Below are positions 40,949 through 44,839 of a stretch of DNA of 44,839 nt, in pieces. Source of the DNA: Clostridiales bacterium. GTDB taxonomy: Bacteria; Bacillota; Clostridia; Saccharofermentanales; Saccharofermentanaceae. The translations under genes and the position numbers were made by a program. The notes beneath the pieces are model-generated. The model did no database searches, had not been told where the DNA came from, and saw nothing but the letters and a program-made list of their open reading frames with translations. The stretch lies in contig JAFWPB010000036.1 in NCBI GenBank assembly GCA_017545245.1, positions 1 through 44,839 on the forward strand, given 5' to 3'. Position 1 is the stretch's first letter; each line of letters starts with the position of its first letter.

Positions 40949-43900
40949 ATGGGTTACCGAAAATTCTTAAGTTTATTGACCTCGATCGTATTGACTGTTT
41001 CTATCTTTTTTTCTGCATCTTTGGCGGCTGCCGATGAGAACGGAAAAACCTATTCCCTTCCCGAGGGACTTACGATCACTCTTCCTAAAGAATTCGAAGA
41101 CGTGGTCTGGGTCGGCATGGATGAGACCGATCCCTATGCAGATTATATCAAGGAATTCTATGAGGACGAAGGAATGACACTTGAGAGCTACGCCGATCCG
41201 GTAGGTAAGGACGACGGGCAGCTTTTCAACGTTAAGACTCATGTGAAAGATGCACCTTCCGATGTCAGCGAAGCCACATTTATCGATAATGATGCCGTAA
41301 ACGAAGCGGATAAAGAATATCTGGAAAGTGTTCAGATCCTCGAAAAAGGTTTTGTCCGATTCGGAAATATCGAGGTTTACAAGACTTACAGCGAGATCGC
41401 TACCAACTTTGAATTCGAAAACCATCACAGCAGATACACGATAAGATCATACAAGAATTCGTTTGTTACCGAATCAGGAAAGCTTCACGAAATCGAAATA
41501 TCCATCTTAAGTGATCCGGAGAAGCTTGATGACGCAATTCCGTTTACTGATGAAGATCTTAAACATCTGGATGAACTTGAAGCCGACATCATCGGTTCCC
41601 TTAAGTATGACGGAAAGACCGTGAATATCAGTGGCGCTTCGTCAGATACAGACACTATATCCAGAGAAGATGGCAAAACCTATGACCTTCCTGAAGGTCT
41701 TACGCTCACCCTGCCGAAAGAATTCGAAGAAGTTCTCTGGGTCGGCATGCAGGATGAAGATACGGAATTAACCCGGCAAGTCGGCGCAGATAAGATTATC
41801 CAGCAGCTTGAAGAATTAGGCTGTAGTCTTCAAAGCAATTCTCCCGCTGTAGGCAAAGATGACGGGCAGATCTTCTTTGTCAGTACAACTGCAAAAGATG
41901 CTCCTGCCGATATCAGCGAATCCTCATTGATCGCGCTTCTCGGCGAAAACAAAGATGATCCGGATGATTATCTTCACATCGATATCCTCGAAAAGGGCCT
42001 GGTCCAAGTCGGTGATCTCGAAATGTATAAAGTCTCCTTTGAAGTCTCTATCGAACAGAACACAAATGTTCATGTGAAATATAAAACAAGGTCATATATG
42101 TACGGGTTCGTTACCGAATCCGGGAAGGTTCACGGCATCGAGATATCGATCTATAGTAATCCCATGAATCTTGGCGAGACGGTCCCCTTCACTCCCGAAG
42201 ATCTCGAGCACCTGGATTATCTCGACTCCTATATCAGCGGATCCCTTAAATTTGAAGGAAAGACCGTCAAGATCGATGCGGAACCCTATCCTACGGCTGA
42301 AAACGGAAGTGGCAAGCAGCAAACAGAACCTGCTGCGACCGCAACGCCGACGCCGGAAAAGGCGCCTACAAAAGCACCTGCAAAGAATTTCTTCAAGAGT
42401 TTCACAAGTTTCTCCTTCCCGCTCTGGATCCTGGCAGCCGGACTTGCTTGCATACTGATTGCAGGCGCAAAAGTTTCCAAGAGACGCGAGTGGCAGGAAG
42501 AACCGTTTTCTCTTGCCTCATCCAAGGCAATTCAGGGATTTGCTGCCGTTGCCATCATCCTACACCATCTCTCCCAGGATCTTTTGGAGAAGGCAGGGCC
42601 TTTCCAGTTCCTGTCCGAGTGCGGTGTACTCTTCGTAGGTATTTTCTTCTTCTTCTCCGGTTACGGACGTTATACCAGTCTCAAGACGAAGAAGGACTAT
42701 CTCAAGGGCTTCCTTAAGAAACGTCTCGTGACGATCCTTATACCGTTCTATATGTGCATTGCGGTATTCACCATTGCGTCCTGCATCTGCGGCACCAAGT
42801 ACAAACCCTTGGAACTGCTGGGAGTGCTTTCCGGGTGGTCCTTGATCAATACTCACATGTGGTATATCGTTGAGATCGCGATCTTGTACCTGGCGTTCTT
42901 TATCATCTTCAAGCTTATCAAAAACCGCACAGCGGCAACGATCGTCATGACCCTTTTCGTCCTTCTCATGATGGGCGGAAGCCTGTATCTCTGCCACGGC
43001 AAGGATTTCTCCTGCAGCTACTGGTTCATGGGTGAATGGTGGTACAATTCGTCGATCCTCTTTATCGTTGGTATGATCGTTTCCAAGCATCAGGACGGTC
43101 TTCAAAAGATCGCGAGAAAAGGCTACATTGTCCTTCTCCCACTCTTCGGCATTCTGACCGGCGTTTTCGGATATATCACGAAACGCTTCCTCGAGAAATA
43201 CTCCTACTGGAGCGAGATTCCAGGCAAAGATCCGAGATACCTCGATAAGCTCCGTTGCCTCTCTGTACAGGTTCCGTTCATTCTTTTCTTCGTACTCTTC
43301 GTCCTGCTTGTCATGATGAAGGTCCGCTTCGGAAACCCTGTCCTGAAGTTCCTCGGCGCCATCTCGTTGGAACTCTACCTGATCCACAATCTGTTCCTTA
43401 CAGGCCTTTCGGACGGAAAGATCTTCAAGGTAAGTTCACCTTCCATGTACATTCTTCTTACACTTCTGATGTCGATTGGTGCAGCCACAGTAATCAGCGG
43501 CGCCGATAAGTACCTGGTCGGACTTCTGAACAAAAAGAAGAGCAGCGAGCCGGAGCTTGCTCCTTCCCGCAACCATTCCATCGACTTCATGAGGATCGTG
43601 ATGGCGTTCCTGGTCGTAACCATCCACCTGCCATTTGCGGGCAAGGCTGGAAATGTCTTTATCACATTCGGTAAAACCGCCGTTCCGTTCTTCCTCGTCA
43701 TTTGTGGCTATATGCTTTATCGTGACGATGCAAAAGAACTGATGTCCCGTCTTCTCAAGCAAACGAAACGGATCCTGATATTCTTCATTGCGTCGAATGT
43801 CTTCTATGCCGCAGCCGTGGCACTCAATGAAAAGGTCGTGGAAGGCAAAGTCAACATGCGCCCGTACTTCACCGCCAAGGCCATCAAAGACTTCCTTCTT

Positions 43901-44527
43901 TTCAACTTCTCACCGTTCTCCGAGCATCTATGGTTCTTCGGCTCACTGCTTTATGCTCTCGTGATCCTTCTGATCCTGAATAAGTGCAAGATCCTGAAGC
44001 CGGCCATCTTCTTGGGACCTGTCCTGATCGCCGCCTATGTAGTGCTTTCGCACATGGGTGTCGGAGAGTCCTATCAGCTGAGAAACGCGATCCTGGTCGG
44101 CCTGGCATACACTATGACAGGCATGCTGATCCGAAGATACGAGAAAACGATCTTGAAGATCAAGGCCCTGCCTGCGATCCTCGGTATCCTTGCCGTCGGT
44201 GCAAGTGTCGCCGCCATCGTGGAACTGAACACCTATAAGAAAGGTGTCGAAGTTCCCTTCGTAGGCTGCGAGATCCTGACGATCGTACTCGTACTTCTGT
44301 GCCTCCGCTTCCCGAACTTCGGCAAAGGCACCTATGCAGAAAAACTCGGCAGAACATGCTCTCTTCCGATCTACGTCATGCACATCTTCACGATGATGGT
44401 ATTCTACATGACCAAAAACGAAGCCTTCTTCGGAAGATTCGGCGCAGTCACGATCTTTGTTGTGACCGCGGTAGCCGTAGCCATCTATGAGAACATAAAA
44501 GAATCCATTATCAAGACAAGAGCATAA
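40949..44527 (+). CDS. Fusion protein: secreted tandem repeats plus two acyltransferase-3 membrane domains
   Basis: 1192 residues, ATG with GGGAGG upstream. Signal peptide (1-28). Two homologous extracytoplasmic repeats of about 205 residues (31-232 and 241-445) share DGKTY-LPEGLT-TLPKEFE, VGKDDGQ-F, KDAP, EKG and FVTESGK-H-IEISI. A Thr/Pro/Ala linker (about 450-478) and one membrane helix (about 489-508) follow. Acyltransferase-3 domain I covers about 520-850 (AIQGFAAVAIILHH with the expected His, FFFFSGYGRY) and domain II about 875-1190 (IDFMRIVMAFLVVTIHLPF, FFLVICGYMLYR). Acyltransferase-3 proteins usually have one 10-helix domain and acylate cell-surface sugars. Two in one chain is unusual. 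Possible role: O-acylation of an envelope polymer, with the repeats outside. Confidence 0.8.
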   Translation: MGYRKFLSLLTSIVLTVSIFFSASLAAADENGKTYSLPEGLTITLPKEFEDVVWVGMDETDPYADYIKEFYEDEGMTLESYADPVGKDDGQLFNVKTHVKDAPSDVSEATFIDNDAVNEADKEYLESVQILEKGFVRFGNIEVYKTYSEIATNFEFENHHSRYTIRSYKNSFVTESGKLHEIEISILSDPEKLDDAIPFTDEDLKHLDELEADIIGSLKYDGKTVNISGASSDTDTISREDGKTYDLPEGLTLTLPKEFEEVLWVGMQDEDTELTRQVGADKIIQQLEELGCSLQSNSPAVGKDDGQIFFVSTTAKDAPADISESSLIALLGENKDDPDDYLHIDILEKGLVQVGDLEMYKVSFEVSIEQNTNVHVKYKTRSYMYGFVTESGKVHGIEISIYSNPMNLGETVPFTPEDLEHLDYLDSYISGSLKFEGKTVKIDAEPYPTAENGSGKQQTEPAATATPTPEKAPTKAPAKNFFKSFTSFSFPLWILAAGLACILIAGAKVSKRREWQEEPFSLASSKAIQGFAAVAIILHHLSQDLLEKAGPFQFLSECGVLFVGIFFFFSGYGRYTSLKTKKDYLKGFLKKRLVTILIPFYMCIAVFTIASCICGTKYKPLELLGVLSGWSLINTHMWYIVEIAILYLAFFIIFKLIKNRTAATIVMTLFVLLMMGGSLYLCHGKDFSCSYWFMGEWWYNSSILFIVGMIVSKHQDGLQKIARKGYIVLLPLFGILTGVFGYITKRFLEKYSYWSEIPGKDPRYLDKLRCLSVQVPFILFFVLFVLLVMMKVRFGNPVLKFLGAISLELYLIHNLFLTGLSDGKIFKVSSPSMYILLTLLMSIGAATVISGADKYLVGLLNKKKSSEPELAPSRNHSIDFMRIVMAFLVVTIHLPFAGKAGNVFITFGKTAVPFFLVICGYMLYRDDAKELMSRLLKQTKRILIFFIASNVFYAAAVALNEKVVEGKVNMRPYFTAKAIKDFLLFNFSPFSEHLWFFGSLLYALVILLILNKCKILKPAIFLGPVLIAAYVVLSHMGVGESYQLRNAILVGLAYTMTGMLIRRYEKTILKIKALPAILGILAVGASVAAIVELNTYKKGVEVPFVGCEILTIVLVLLCLRFPNFGKGTYAEKLGRTCSLPIYVMHIFTMMVFYMTKNEAFFGRFGAVTIFVVTAVAVAIYENIKESIIKTRA

Positions 44528-44616
44528 TACTCCTCATATCTCATAACCTAGGAGAAGGAGTTGTCTCAAAATGTTCTGTTTCATTGAAGCCCTGATTCCG
44601 GCCATATATTAGAGAA

Positions 44617-44640
44617 TCAGGTAAAAACCTGAAGTCTTTT
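44617..44640 (+). terminator. Terminator-like hairpin near the IS left end
   Basis: TCAGGT-AAAA-ACCTGA with a 4-base loop, then AGTCTTTT. A short stem and a modest U-tract. It may end the acyltransferase transcript or protect the IS from read-through. Confidence 0.45.
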
Positions 44641-44770
44641 AGGGTCGGCCGCGGCGCTAGTGCTTTTCGAGCAGTGGGATAGGGGCGATAAGTCGTAAAC
44701 GTCGAAATTACAGAAAACGACTTACAAATCGGGTTCTTCACGGAAATCGTGGGAATAAGTAATTGAAAAA

Positions 44771-44831
44771 GGAGCATACTATCCTAGAGTTTAGTTGCTA
44801 GACAAAAACGAAAGGATAAAGAATATGCTCC
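44771..44831 (+). promoter_or_regulatory. Hairpin sequestering the transposase start codon
   Basis: GGAGCATA (44771-44778) pairs perfectly with TATGCTCC (44824-44831), which contains the ATG at 44825. ATCCT (44781-44785) pairs with AGGAT (44813-44817), the ribosome-binding site. Transcripts coming from outside would fold this stem and hide the start. A transcript starting inside it would not. Confidence 0.6.
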
Positions 44832-44839
44832 TCGACCAT

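Larger units (their letters stand above)
44528..44839 (+). mobile_element. Left end of an insertion sequence (IS1182-like, partial)
   Basis: After the acyltransferase stop the DNA contains GAGTTGTCTCAAAA (about 44557), similar to terminal repeats of IS1182-type elements (GxxGTCTCAAAA). A hairpin TCAGGT-AAAA-ACCTGA followed by AGTCTTTT (44617-44640) may block incoming transcription, and an AAGTCGT/ACGACTT repeat lies inside. The final bases are a ribosome-binding site and ATG (44825) encoding MLLDH, the probable transposase start, cut by the window end. The family assignment is tentative. Confidence 0.55.

Noticed and set aside
41070..42290. DNA repeats or CRISPR-like array
   Set aside because: The similarity is between two protein repeats of about 205 residues inside one gene. 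There are no short direct repeats with spacers anywhere in the window.
44541..44777. Minus-strand 78-residue frame at the right end
   Set aside because: It covers the IS end and its hairpins, has no family motif, and the IS gene appears to start on the plus strand at 44825.

Overview
The window looks like chromosome of an anaerobic Firmicute of the class Clostridia. The proteins have clostridial-type architectures (DUF4418/FtsX exporter, PadR, VanRS-like two-component pairs), Shine-Dalgarno sites are strong AAGGAGG types, and intergenic DNA is A/T-rich. No rRNA, tRNA or CRISPR array was seen. Mobile DNA touches both ends: the 3' end of a tnpB-type gene (2-184) and the left end of an insertion sequence (about 44551-44839).

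The core (about 2.3-25.4 kb) is a minus-strand sulfur/nitrogenase-like island. From right to left it holds a lysR/zinc-ribbon pair (24.5-25.4 kb) and a metB-malY-lysR operon with overlapping genes (20.0-23.3 kb). Next comes an SsuABC/TauABC-like importer followed by DUF4418, an FtsX/LolD-type ABC pair and two zinc-ribbon/small membrane genes (13.0-19.8 kb). Last is a ten-gene nitrogenase-like operon: cysK, nifB-like, nifX-like, nifH-like, a divergent cysK-like gene, D1, K1, a Cys/Gly-rich nifX-like gene, D2, K2 (2.5-12.7 kb), closed by an intrinsic terminator. Both D subunits lack the residues equivalent to nitrogenase alpha-Gln191 and alpha-His195, so N2 fixation is unlikely. NifH-like and NifB-like proteins are nearly canonical, so a NifB-type Fe-S cofactor is probably made. 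The sulfur-metabolism neighbours suggest a reductase acting on an organosulfur compound, in the broad sense of the methylthio-alkane reductases; the substrate is inference.

Regulation is the most distinctive part. Four promoters (LanC-like gene, nitrogenase-like operon, importer operon, metB operon) align without gaps over about 70 bases: ATAAG, TTAT and usually GATA half-sites, an ATTWTYCAAR box, and an extended -10 TGnTAnnnT. This is probably the operator/promoter of one LysR-type regulator. The nitrogenase-like operon also has a 27-residue leader peptide with six Cys codons in ten, followed by an antiterminator and a terminator that exclude each other. This has the layout of cysteine-responsive attenuation. 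The importer mRNA leader carries its own competing hairpins.

The right part (25.6-44.5 kb) is ordinary accessory chromosome. It has a class-I-amidotransferase-like hydrolase, two GNAT acetyltransferases, a PadR regulator with a CPBP membrane protein, a third LysR, lipoproteins, two two-component systems around an orphan sugar-type ABC permease, a flavoprotein, an HD hydrolase, gene remnants (tcdA, HD hydrolase), and a 1192-residue protein that fuses two secreted repeats to two acyltransferase-3 membrane domains.
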